Origin: an uncultured Bacilli bacterium | GTDB lineage: Bacteria; Bacillota_I; Bacilli_A; RF39; UBA660 | Length of the DNA stretch: 12,794 nucleotides | Assembly (NCBI GenBank): GCA_947630205.1 | Contig: CANRGW010000023.1 | Span: 1-12,794, forward strand | Reading direction: 5' to 3' | Notes under the pieces: model-generated | Databases searched by the model: none | What the model was told of the DNA's origin: nothing | Seen by the model: the letters and a program-made list of their open reading frames with translations, nothing else | Position numbers and translations under genes: made by a program | Shown: piece by piece, positions 1 through 6,193 of the stretch | Layout of the letters: each line of letters begins with the position of its first letter | How positions within the stretch are numbered: position 1 is the first letter of the stretch

Positions 1-193
1 CACATATTGTTTCAATATCAGCATAAACGGTTGTTAAAATATATGAGGTTTCTAAAATACTTTCAAGAGTTTTAGTATCAAAATAATCAAAGACATAATC
101 ATATGCTTTTGTAATTAAGGATATATCTATTTTTTCAAGATATTTTTCCATACTTTTAACGATTTCAGAAACGGTATATTTTTCTTTTTCCAT
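1..193 (-). CDS. RelA/SpoT-family (p)ppGpp enzyme, N-terminal part (truncated by window edge)
   Basis: Sixty-four N-terminal codons are visible; the gene runs off the left edge. The start ATG (193-191) has an AGGAG box 6-7 nt upstream. The translation begins MEKEKYTVSEIV and continues through a helical stretch, then ITKAYDYVFDYF and YILTTVYADIETIC. This order follows the N-terminus of bifunctional RelA/SpoT proteins: a YTxxEI helix, a KAYxYA helix, then VAYILxxxxxDxxTICAGLLHD. In the family this region begins the Mn-dependent HD hydrolase domain, which degrades (p)ppGpp. Here the segment normally reading RKSGEPYxxHP is about seven residues shorter and unrecognisable. The first metal-binding His (usual DAH/KHH position) aligns with Phe. 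If the assignment is right, the hydrolase site looks crippled. The HD dyad itself and the synthetase domain lie outside the window. Alternative: a divergent HD-domain protein that is not a (p)ppGpp enzyme. Confidence 0.55.
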   Translation of the reverse strand, partial: MEKEKYTVSEIVKSMEKYLEKIDISLITKAYDYVFDYFDTKTLESILETSYILTTVYADIETIC

Positions 194-214
194 GTTTACT
201 CCTATTCGTTAAAT

Positions 215-223
215 ATTATATCA
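215..223 (-). promoter_or_regulatory. Extended -10 promoter for the RelA-like gene
   Basis: On the minus strand the sequence reads TGATATAAT, a perfect TATAAT hexamer (220-215) preceded by TG at the extended -10 position. The -35 region falls in the T-rich tail of the upstream terminator and is weak. The predicted start lies about 15-20 nt before the ATG, leaving a short leader that holds the AGGAG ribosome binding site. Confidence 0.6.
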
Positions 224-225
224 CG

Positions 226-257
226 AAAAAGAAAAAAGATAAACTTTTCTATCTCTT
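226..257 (-). terminator. Intrinsic terminator after the 303-aa gene
   Basis: Minus-strand stem AAGAGATA (257-250) pairs with TATCTTTT (241-234), with one G-U pair, around an 8-nt loop. A run of T follows. It sits just after the stop codon of the 303-aa gene and before the RelA-like promoter, so the two genes are probably separate units. Confidence 0.55.
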
Positions 258-268
258 AAATAACTATT

Positions 269-1180
269 TTAATTAATATTTAATTTTCCTATTTCATCAA
301 GAATACTTTTGACATATTTTTTAGGTCCAACTTCCATAATTTTTTTATATTTAGGATTATCATCACTATAAATTTTAGGACTTTTAGCATAATAAAGATA
401 AGAAAGTAAATGATTTATTTGTTCAAAATCATTAATATTCATACTACTTCTAACAATAAGGCCCACTTTTGAAACAATTGTTTTTAATTTTTCATCTAAT
501 TCTATTTCAACTTCTTCTTTTTCAAAATAACCAAATGCTTGAAATTTCTTTATCAAAACACTTAAAACTTCTGATGATATAGCATCATTTTGAGGTAAAA
601 AATTATAATCATGAAGAATATTTAAATTACAAATCTCTCTTAAAATAAAAAACATTAATTGAACTTGAGAAGGAAAATTTATTCTCGTTACATCCGGAGT
701 TTGTCCATAAAATAAAGAATAAAGTTGATATAATTTCTTTTCATCATCACATACTAACAAAGGTCCAAATTCAAGTGGTCTTATTTCTTCTGATATTAAA
801 CTAATTTCCTTAGAAGGTGAATTATTACCTAGAACAAAATCACAATTTAAAGATATTTTACCATCTATACAAGTGTATAATAAATTTTTATTTCTTAAAT
901 AAACTAAATGGTCATTTTGAAAACTTATTCCCCATTTTTCCTCTTCCTTAGTAATAAAGGCTATTTTAATTTCTTTATTTGTAAAGTGTCTAAATAAATT
1001 TTTTATATTCATTGAAAAAACTTCAAAATCTTGAAAAGTTTTAACATTTAATAACCAATTTTCAATAATTTTAGTAAAATCATCAATATTTTGCTTATTT
1101 TCTCTTGTTCCTTGAAAATAAAAACGTACTTTAAAGCCATTAATATCATAATCTTTTTGAATACAAACACTATTTTCCAT
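269..1180 (-). CDS. Conserved-looking hypothetical protein, 303 aa
   Basis: I do not recognise the family. The protein is soluble-looking, with no signal peptide or membrane segment. It has mixed alpha/beta composition in the first half, for example FKVRFYFQGT near residue 16 and IKIAFITKEEEKWGISF near 71-88. The C-terminal half is helix-rich and ends in a basic KKYVKSILDEIGKL. No catalytic motif or metal-binding cluster stands out; the four Cys are scattered. The start ATG (1180) follows a GGTGG-type ribosome binding site. It has its own downstream terminator (226-257) and lies downstream of the ogt terminator (1225-1258), so it is probably monocistronic. Codon use matches its neighbours and nothing suggests transfer. 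Confidence 0.8.
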   Translation of the reverse strand: MENSVCIQKDYDINGFKVRFYFQGTRENKQNIDDFTKIIENWLLNVKTFQDFEVFSMNIKNLFRHFTNKEIKIAFITKEEEKWGISFQNDHLVYLRNKNLLYTCIDGKISLNCDFVLGNNSPSKEISLISEEIRPLEFGPLLVCDDEKKLYQLYSLFYGQTPDVTRINFPSQVQLMFFILREICNLNILHDYNFLPQNDAISSEVLSVLIKKFQAFGYFEKEEVEIELDEKLKTIVSKVGLIVRSSMNINDFEQINHLLSYLYYAKSPKIYSDDNPKYKKIMEVGPKKYVKSILDEIGKLNIN

Positions 1181-1210
1181 ATTACCACCATATTACCTTA
1201 CTACATATTA

Positions 1211-1219
1211 ATTTTAACA
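1211..1219 (-). promoter_or_regulatory. Possible extended -10 promoter for the 303-aa gene
   Basis: The minus strand reads TGTTAAAAT: a TAAAAT hexamer (1216-1211) with TG one base upstream. The -35 position falls in the tail of the ogt terminator and matches poorly. It is about 30 nt ahead of the start codon. This is weak evidence, offered because the gene otherwise lies behind a terminator with no promoter. Confidence 0.35.
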
Positions 1220-1224
1220 CTATA

Positions 1225-1258
1225 TAAAAAAAGATAAAACTACTTTACATTTTATCTT
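1225..1258 (-). terminator. Intrinsic terminator of the 339-aa gene/ogt unit
   Basis: A perfect 9-bp stem, AAGATAAAA (1258-1250 on the minus strand) with TTTTATCTT (1239-1231), encloses a 10-nt loop. It is followed by a T run at 1231-1226. It lies five bases past the ogt stop codon. Confidence 0.75.
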
Positions 1259-1262
1259 GACA

Positions 1263-1724
1263 TTAATTATTTCTTTTTTCTAAATCTAATAGATATTTTT
1301 TTAATTCTAAACCTAAAGCATAACCTGTTAATTTTTGATTTTTACCAATAACCCGATGACAAGGGATAAAAATAGGTAAAGGATTTTTATTATTAGCCAT
1401 TCCAACAGCCCGACAGGCTTTTATATTACCAATTCTTCTTCCTAATTCTTGATAAGAAATTGTTTCACCATAAGGAATTTTTAATAATTCTTCAAAAACT
1501 TTTCGTTGAAAACTAGTTCCTTTGGGATTTAAAGGAACTGTAAACTTTTTTCTTTTTCCTTTTAAATATTCTTCTAATTCTTGATAGGCTTTTTTGATAA
1601 CTTCCGTTTCTTTTAAAATACCATTTGGCTTTAAAGAAGAGATATTTAATCTAATTAGTTTAGCATCTTCTTCTTCCAAAGTTACCTCGCCAATTGAAGT
1701 TTTATAAGTATAAAAATAAATCAT
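1263..1724 (-). CDS. ogt: Methylated-DNA--[protein]-cysteine S-methyltransferase (O6-alkylguanine repair)
   Basis: This suicide repair protein transfers methyl or alkyl groups from O6-alkylguanine (and O4-alkylthymine) in DNA to its own Cys. The sequence carries the family core: a winged-helix segment GTSFQRKVFEELLKIPYGETISYQELG (residues 69-95), the RAVGMANNKNP recognition motif (105-115), and the active site PCHRVIG (121-127) with acceptor Cys122. A GYALGLELKKYLL tail follows, as in Ogt/AdaB proteins. At 153 aa it is the normal length for a stand-alone Ogt, without the Ada N-terminal regulatory domain. The start ATG lies two bases after the stop of the upstream 339-aa gene, which implies co-transcription and probably translational coupling. 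A strong terminator follows. Confidence 0.95.
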   Translation of the reverse strand: MIYFYTYKTSIGEVTLEEEDAKLIRLNISSLKPNGILKETEVIKKAYQELEEYLKGKRKKFTVPLNPKGTSFQRKVFEELLKIPYGETISYQELGRRIGNIKACRAVGMANNKNPLPIFIPCHRVIGKNQKLTGYALGLELKKYLLDLEKRNN

Positions 1725-1726
1725 TT

Positions 1727-2746
1727 TTATTTTTTCTTTCTAAAACTAAAAGTTTTTGCTTTTGTTAATTCTTTATAAAGTCTTTCTTTATCATCACCTA
1801 AAATTTCTATTTTATTTAAAAAATCAAATGCCATCTCAACTTTACCTCTTTTATTTAATTTAAATATATATTGTTCATGAAAGAAAAAACTACTCTTTCT
1901 ATTACTTTCAATATAACCAAAGTCATAACATTTCTCTAAATCATAAACAAGAACACCATGAGCAACTAAAGAATTGCCTCTATTTTCATAAATTATTCCA
2001 AATAAAATATTTGGACCTAATTCTCTAAGCAAATTAAAGTCTGGAACTTTAGAATGTTTTTGAAGATCAGGAATATAAGTTACAAAAACATCATTGCGTT
2101 TTATATTTTCACTCATTAATAATTCCATAATATCACAAGGTAAACCTAAAAATTCATTAGCATATTTTCGAAAATTAGCAAAAGACTCAATACCTGATTT
2201 ATCACTTTTAACTATTCTTCTAATTGGTGTTTCTGGAACACTTTCTGTAACATTAACATCATTACATTTATAATTTAAATTTAATTGATAAAAACTATTA
2301 GGTGATACTTGATAATCAAAATAGGTTCTTACTACTTCATCATCTTTGACAATTTCTTTTTGATATACATAATTCGTTCCTAAATAATTTCCTAAAGAAG
2401 TACTGGGATCTTTCTTAATTAAAATATGTTCATGACCTCTATTATATTCTGTTTGAAAAGGAATAATTAATTCTAAAGCATCATTAGAAAGTGAAAAACT
2501 TCTAATTTGTCCTGCTTCTGGTAGAAAGCCTAATTTTATAATTTCACCAATTTTTAAATAAATAGAAACATTTTTTCCTCTTTTATCTTTTTTGATAAAT
2601 TCAAATACTCTTTCATTTTTATTTAAATCTTCATGAATTTTTCCAACTTCTTTTCCCTTTCTATCTTTTAAAATATATCCATCCAAACTTTTTTCTTGCG
2701 AAAGAGATAATAATTCTATTAATTTTTGTTCTTTATCTGTAAACAT
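1727..2746 (-). CDS. Hypothetical protein, 339 aa, upstream partner of ogt
   Basis: I recognise no family. The protein is predicted cytoplasmic: no signal peptide and no membrane span. It has a charged, lysine-rich N-terminus with repeated turn-forming KDRKGKEVGK and KKDKRGKN segments (residues 28-60). The middle is beta-rich (LELIIPFQTEYNRGHEHILIKKD, about 91-113), and the tail is strongly basic (FSFRKKK). Its few Cys residues are dispersed and no nucleotide-binding motif is visible. The start is secure: an AGGAGG box lies 4 nt before the ATG. It ends two bases before the ogt start, so the pair probably forms a two-gene operon. That position hints at a role near DNA alkylation repair, but this is only neighbourhood inference. 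Confidence 0.8.
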   Translation of the reverse strand: MFTDKEQKLIELLSLSQEKSLDGYILKDRKGKEVGKIHEDLNKNERVFEFIKKDKRGKNVSIYLKIGEIIKLGFLPEAGQIRSFSLSNDALELIIPFQTEYNRGHEHILIKKDPSTSLGNYLGTNYVYQKEIVKDDEVVRTYFDYQVSPNSFYQLNLNYKCNDVNVTESVPETPIRRIVKSDKSGIESFANFRKYANEFLGLPCDIMELLMSENIKRNDVFVTYIPDLQKHSKVPDFNLLRELGPNILFGIIYENRGNSLVAHGVLVYDLEKCYDFGYIESNRKSSFFFHEQYIFKLNKRGKVEMAFDFLNKIEILGDDKERLYKELTKAKTFSFRKKK

Positions 2747-2782
2747 ACGCCCTCCTAAACTATTATTTTATACCTAAACCCC

Positions 2783-2808
2783 AATAAAAAACACTTATGA
2801 AAGTGTTA
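2783..2808 (-). terminator. Intrinsic terminator of the 293-aa gene
   Basis: A perfect 7-bp stem, AACACTT (2807-2801, minus) with AAGTGTT (2796-2790), has a 4-nt loop and a T run at 2790-2786. It lies 2 nt past the stop codon of the 293-aa gene and isolates it from the 339-aa gene/ogt unit. Confidence 0.8.
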
Positions 2809-2809
2809 T

Positions 2810-3691
2810 TTATTTTGTAATACTATCGGTTTCAAAATAGGCAGAAGTTATATCACTTGAACCATTTTGGAAATTAATCGTTTCTCTATCAAATCCTAAG
2901 AATTTAGAAAATTCTTCATCATCTAACTCATTTAAACTAATTGATGCTAGATTTTCAAACATTGGAATATCTTTTAAAGTAAGTTTTCTTCTTAATAAAT
3001 CTACATAATAATAAGTATCTAATACTTTTTCGCTTTCTTTAGAAGATTTAGTGGAACTTCTTAAAGGTATTCTTGCAATATAAGGTTTACCATTTTCTGT
3101 ATCAACCGAAACAACGGTTCGATAATCTGGAACAACAGGTGCTTTTGTTTGTCCAAATTCATCTCTTAAATTTATATTAACCGCTTCTTGATTTCCAAAA
3201 TCAAGTTTTAAAACTTTATCTAATCCTAAACTTGCTTCAAATTCTTCTATACCTTCTCTAAAACGTTTAAGGTTTTGTTCAACACCAACATATCTTTCAT
3301 TATTTTGGTTTTCAAAACTATAAACATTAAAAGTACCTATAATAGATCTATGTAATCCATCAAATATTTTATAAGAAATTGAATTATTAAAATTAGTTAT
3401 TTCTTCATTATCATAACCTTTTAAAGTTAAAGGTCTATCTAAAACATATTCGGCTTTTAAGTATATATCTTTATATACTCTAACTTTAATATTTATTGAA
3501 TTATTACAAAATCCTAATGCTCCAACGACTTCATTTTCTTGATTATAAATTTTTAAAGTTCTTAAAACAATTGGTTCTTGAATATCAGAAATTTGATAAC
3601 TATCTATATCCTCAACTTCTTCTAAAGTAAACCCCAAAGTATTTAAAAATATTTTAGCAGCTCTTAAATTTTCTTTTAAATAAAAATTCAT
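2810..3691 (-). CDS. Hypothetical protein, 293 aa
   Basis: I recognise no family. The protein is acidic and soluble-looking, with no signal peptide or membrane segment. The N-terminal 30 residues are helical (LKENLRAAKIFLNTLGFTLEEVEDID). They are followed by beta-rich sequence with alternating hydrophobics (LRTLKIYNQENEVVGALGFCNNSINIKVRVYKDIYLKAEYVL, about 44-85). A charged helix VEQNLKRFREGIEEFEASLGL follows near 137-157, and the C-terminus is Ser/Asp-rich. No catalytic motif stands out. A GGGAGG ribosome binding site precedes the ATG, a good promoter lies at 3718-3746, and a terminator follows, so it is a single-gene unit. It diverges from the desulfoferrodoxin gene; shared regulation is possible but untested. 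Confidence 0.8.
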   Translation of the reverse strand: MNFYLKENLRAAKIFLNTLGFTLEEVEDIDSYQISDIQEPIVLRTLKIYNQENEVVGALGFCNNSINIKVRVYKDIYLKAEYVLDRPLTLKGYDNEEITNFNNSISYKIFDGLHRSIIGTFNVYSFENQNNERYVGVEQNLKRFREGIEEFEASLGLDKVLKLDFGNQEAVNINLRDEFGQTKAPVVPDYRTVVSVDTENGKPYIARIPLRSSTKSSKESEKVLDTYYYVDLLRRKLTLKDIPMFENLASISLNELDDEEFSKFLGFDRETINFQNGSSDITSAYFETDSITK

Positions 3692-3717
3692 AATTCCTCC
3701 CTTTAATAATGCTTGTT

Positions 3718-3746
3718 ATCCTAACACAAATTTAAAAAAATAGCAA
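3718..3746 (-). promoter_or_regulatory. Sigma-A-type promoter of the 293-aa gene
   Basis: Minus strand: -35 TTGCTA (3746-3741), a 17-nt spacer and -10 TAGGAT (3723-3718) with an extended TG at 3726-3725. Both hexamers match consensus at four of six positions and the spacing is optimal. It ends about 26 nt before the start codon. Its -35 abuts the plus-strand promoter of the desulfoferrodoxin gene (3750-3778), so the two promoters stand back to back. Confidence 0.65.
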
Positions 3747-3749
3747 GTA

Positions 3750-3778
3750 TTTTCATTTAACTTGTATTATGTTATACT
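3750..3778 (+). promoter_or_regulatory. Sigma-A-type promoter of the desulfoferrodoxin gene
   Basis: -35 TTTTCA (3750-3755), a 17-nt spacer and -10 TATACT (3773-3778) with an extended TG at 3770-3771. The predicted start is near 3785, giving a leader of only about 12 nt that is almost entirely the GGAGG ribosome binding site (3786-3790). Confidence 0.7.
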
Positions 3779-3796
3779 AACCGTTGGAGGTATAAT

Positions 3797-4156
3797 ATGG
3801 AAGATTTATTATTGAAAAAATGTTCTAAATGTGGAAACTTAGTTAAAGTTGTTGGTCCTTTAAGATGTCAAAGTTTATCTTGTTGTGATCAAAGAATGGT
3901 AACTTTAGAACCTAATAGTGAAGATGCTAGTTTTGAAAAACATGTTCCAACCTATGAAATTAAAGATGATAAATTAATCGTAACTGTTAATCATGTTATG
4001 GAAAAAGAACATTTTATAGAATGGATTTGCTTTAAAACGGAAAATAAGGAAGAATTTGTTTATCTTACGAAAGAGGCTAAAGCAACTTTTCAATATGAAA
4101 AAGGTAAACTATATGCTTATTGTAATAAACACGGACTTTGGTCTAAAGAAGTTTAA
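3797..4156 (+). CDS. dfx: Desulfoferrodoxin (2Fe superoxide reductase)
   Basis: Cytoplasmic superoxide reductase that reduces superoxide to hydrogen peroxide, typical of anaerobes, with electrons usually supplied by rubredoxin. The N-terminal desulforedoxin domain has the four Cys for center I: C9xxC12 and C29C30. The C-terminal neelaredoxin domain has the center II ligands: His49 in EKHVP, His66, His72 in EHFIEW, Cys109 and His112 in CNKHGLW. Glu47 and Lys48, the family's catalytic lid residues, are present. At 119 aa it is close to the usual length of about 125. Two further Cys (24, 78) are not expected ligands. The start is fixed by GGAGG at 3786-3790. It has its own promoter and a terminator shared with the convergent cotE. 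It fits a strict or oxygen-sensitive anaerobe. Confidence 0.95.
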   Translation: MEDLLLKKCSKCGNLVKVVGPLRCQSLSCCDQRMVTLEPNSEDASFEKHVPTYEIKDDKLIVTVNHVMEKEHFIEWICFKTENKEEFVYLTKEAKATFQYEKGKLYAYCNKHGLWSKEV

Positions 4157-4160
4157 GAGA

Positions 4161-4202
4161 AAAAAACATAAAGTTTTAAATTTAAATTGCTTTATGTTTT
4201 TT
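4161..4202. terminator. Bidirectional terminator between dfx and cotE
   Basis: A perfect 13-bp inverted repeat, AAAAAACATAAAG (4161-4173) with CTTTATGTTTTTT (4190-4202), encloses a 16-nt AT-rich loop. The A and T tracts provide a U run in both directions. It begins 4 nt after the dfx stop and overlaps the last two bases of the cotE stop codon. Confidence 0.85.
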
Positions 4203-4740
4203 ATTTTTCATTTTTATCTTTTAAATAATTTTCTGAAACGGTTTCATCTATTTCTTTCATAGCAGCATTTTCATCAACTATTTCTTCCCAATCATCCATA
4301 TTTTCATCAACTAAAATTTTTACTTTTGTATCACCTATTAATTCAATTCCTAATTCTTCTTCAACTACATAATTAATTTTATTTCCATCAATGTTTACTT
4401 CTTTACAAGTAGGGTCTTTTAAACTTCTAACAATAATTGATGCATCTGTATAGTCAACACCTTCTTTTTCCCGGATATTAACAATTTCTTTATAATTAAA
4501 AGTTTCCTTTACAACATCTGTTTTGGTATCACCATCATAAGAATACCAAATATTTATATCATAACTACCACTTACCGTTACTTTTTCTCCTGCTTTAATA
4601 CCTTGAAAATTATGATTTATAACCCAACAACCAAGTACATTAGTTGGAGTATTATTAACATCTATAAAATGACGATGGTTAAAGACCTTTTTACCTTTTC
4701 CTAAAACCGCTTTTGTAACTATTTCTCTATAATTAGACAT
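4201..4740 (-). CDS. cotE: Outer spore coat morphogenetic protein CotE
   Basis: CotE organises outer-coat assembly on the developing endospore surface from the mother-cell side. The translation matches the family from the first residue: MSNYREIVTKAVLGKGKK, PTNVLGCWVINH (residues 32-43), GSYDINIWYSYDGDTKTDVVKET (58-80), then VRSLKDPTCKEV (104-115). It closes with an acidic tail (about 145-170), as in Bacillus CotE. The length, 179 aa, is essentially that of B. subtilis CotE (181 aa). AGGAGG lies 4 nt before the ATG. It appears monocistronic, with a sigma-E-like element upstream (4757-4788) and a terminator downstream. Its presence is the best evidence in the window for endospore formation. Confidence 0.92.
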   Translation of the reverse strand: MSNYREIVTKAVLGKGKKVFNHRHFIDVNNTPTNVLGCWVINHNFQGIKAGEKVTVSGSYDINIWYSYDGDTKTDVVKETFNYKEIVNIREKEGVDYTDASIIVRSLKDPTCKEVNIDGNKINYVVEEELGIELIGDTKVKILVDENMDDWEEIVDENAAMKEIDETVSENYLKDKNEK

Positions 4741-4756
4741 AAATCCTCCTCAATTT

Positions 4757-4788
4757 AATGTATGCAAAAAGGAAGATTTTGAATACTA
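4757..4788 (-). promoter_or_regulatory. Sigma-E-like promoter of cotE
   Basis: The minus strand carries CATACATT (4764-4757), a full match to the -10 consensus CATACAnT of mother-cell sigma-E. A TAGTATT (4788-4782) resembling the KMATATT -35 element lies upstream, but with a 17-nt gap, a little longer than usual. In B. subtilis cotE is transcribed from a sigma-E promoter (and later a sigma-K one), so the placement makes sense. The leader is very short: the AGGAGG begins 6 nt after the -10. Confidence 0.55.
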
Positions 4789-4802
4789 AAAAAGATTAAT
4801 TA

Positions 4803-5303
4803 TCAAGATGTTTCAAGACTTGTTAAAATATAATCATTGTTTTCCATAGAAACAACACTTTTACAATAAGGACAAGTTCCTGTAAAATTAACATCTAAAT
4901 TAGCACCACAGTTTGGACAAGTAAATAACTCTTTACTACTAGCTTTTAAAGACTTTTTAAAAGTTAAATAATTAACTTTTTCAAGACGATGATCATTTAT
5001 TCCTCGTTTATATTTTTTAGTTTCAGCATCAATTACATAATCCATATACCTTGATATAAGTTTTACTTTTATTTCTAGATAATCAGTTGTTTCTACTCTA
5101 TCAATTATTTCAATTTCTTTAACATTTAATTCATCATACATTTGAATTTCTTTGTTTTGAAGATTATTCTCAATAATACTTTTATACTTTTCATACATTT
5201 CATCACTTAAAAAGTGTTTAACACGGTTAATATCATTGGAAATGATAGCATATAAAAGCATTATATAAATATTTGAAAATTTACTAATTAATTCACTTTC
5301 CAT
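4803..5303 (-). CDS. Tim44-like domain protein with C-terminal zinc ribbon, soluble paralogue
   Basis: 166 aa with no signal peptide or membrane segment. Residues 1-120 resemble the Tim44-like fold: a helical ISKFSNIYIMLLYAIISNDINRVKHFLSDEMYEKYK segment, where LSDEMYEKY corresponds to the family's L.D.L...Y pattern. Beta strands follow (VKEIEIIDRVETTDYLEIKVKLISRYMDYVID), then YLTFKK. A zinc ribbon C129xxC132-x11-C144xxC147 follows, then NDYILTS. The upstream neighbour has the same Tim44-like part, ribbon and N-Y-I-L-T tail, so the two are tandem duplicates; this copy lacks the secretion and membrane parts. It starts 8 nt after the neighbour's stop with GGAGAA as ribosome binding site. It is probably translated from the recA transcript. 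Function unknown; Tim44-like domains elsewhere bind membranes or protein partners. Confidence 0.8.
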   Translation of the reverse strand: MESELISKFSNIYIMLLYAIISNDINRVKHFLSDEMYEKYKSIIENNLQNKEIQMYDELNVKEIEIIDRVETTDYLEIKVKLISRYMDYVIDAETKKYKRGINDHRLEKVNYLTFKKSLKASSKELFTCPNCGANLDVNFTGTCPYCKSVVSMENNDYILTSLETS

Positions 5304-5311
5304 AAATTCTC

Positions 5312-6163
5312 CTATTCTTGCTTAAGCATTTTTTTATCCGTTAAAATATAATTGCTAGTTTTTTTGATAACAACACTTCTACAGTATTCACATTTAACAC
5401 TACTTCCCTTAGGAAGTAAAGCACCACAGTTTGGACAAAACTTCTCAACTTCTAAATTAGCCGTTTTTTCAAAAGTTAATTTATAATAATATTTATTTAT
5501 TCTATTTTTATTTCCTCTTAATACTTCTTTTGAGTCTATATCAATTATATAATCTTTACAAGTTACAATTAAAGCGACTTCTATTTCTTCACCCTCAATT
5601 ACTTTTTTAATATTTGTTATATAAGCATCAACATAATTAATATCTTCCATCATATTTTTTTGCTTTTTACTACTTAAAGTTAATAATTGTGTTTTATAAG
5701 TATTAAATAAAAAATCTGATAATAAACTTCGAACACTTTCTATTTCATTATTCATCCAAGCAACTTGAATTTTCTGATAATTTAGAAAAACAGTATGTTT
5801 AAATTCTTCATAATTGAAATTATTTCCTAATATATTATAAATTTCTTCTTCACTTAAACCTTTTTGAGGAAGACTTGGTTGTTTCGTTTTACTTAACTTT
5901 GAAACTATTACAATAATGATTATAATTGCCATAATAACATTAAATATTGTAAAAAAACTACCAACATAATAAACTCCCCCATCGGAAGAAAAATCGAAAT
6001 CACCATAATCGCCATAATCACTGCTGCCAAAATCAAAATCACTACCCCCAAAGTCAAAATCGCTATCAAAGCCACTATCGGCTTTAACTGGAAAACTAAT
6101 TATAAATAAAATACCAAGCATTATAACTAAAATAATTGGTAAAAACTTTCTTATTCTTTTCAT
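5312..6163 (-). CDS. Membrane-anchored Tim44-like domain protein with zinc ribbon
   Basis: 283 aa from ATG 6163. That start gives a standard signal-like N-terminus: MKRIRKF, then a hydrophobic core to about residue 23, ending PVKADS. An in-frame TTG at 6187, six bases after the recA stop, would add MFFFLKSF; neither start has a good ribosome binding site, so the choice is uncertain. Order: signal or anchor (1-28); low-complexity Asp/Gly/Ser/Phe stretch (29-63); membrane span (about 70-90); Tim44-like region (about 105-235, NIL..NFNYEEFKHTVFLNYQKIQVAW then IESVRSLLSDFLFNTYK); zinc ribbon C243xxC246-x11-C258xxC261; tail NYILTDKK. The Tim44 and ribbon parts match the next gene. If the N-terminus is cleaved, the Asp-rich part faces outside and the Tim44/ribbon part the cytoplasm. 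It follows recA with no terminator, so co-transcription is likely. Confidence 0.85.
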   Translation of the reverse strand: MKRIRKFLPIILVIMLGILFIISFPVKADSGFDSDFDFGGSDFDFGSSDYGDYGDFDFSSDGGVYYVGSFFTIFNVIMAIIIIIVIVSKLSKTKQPSLPQKGLSEEEIYNILGNNFNYEEFKHTVFLNYQKIQVAWMNNEIESVRSLLSDFLFNTYKTQLLTLSSKKQKNMMEDINYVDAYITNIKKVIEGEEIEVALIVTCKDYIIDIDSKEVLRGNKNRINKYYYKLTFEKTANLEVEKFCPNCGALLPKGSSVKCEYCRSVVIKKTSNYILTDKKMLKQE

Positions 6164-6193
6164 AAAACTTTTTAAAAAGAAAAACAAATTTCT

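Noticed and set aside
4056..4262. Open frame on the plus strand overlapping the 3' end of dfx and reaching into cotE
   Set aside because: It is out of frame with dfx, crosses the terminator hairpin, and encodes a low-complexity Phe/Leu/Lys sequence with no ribosome binding site.
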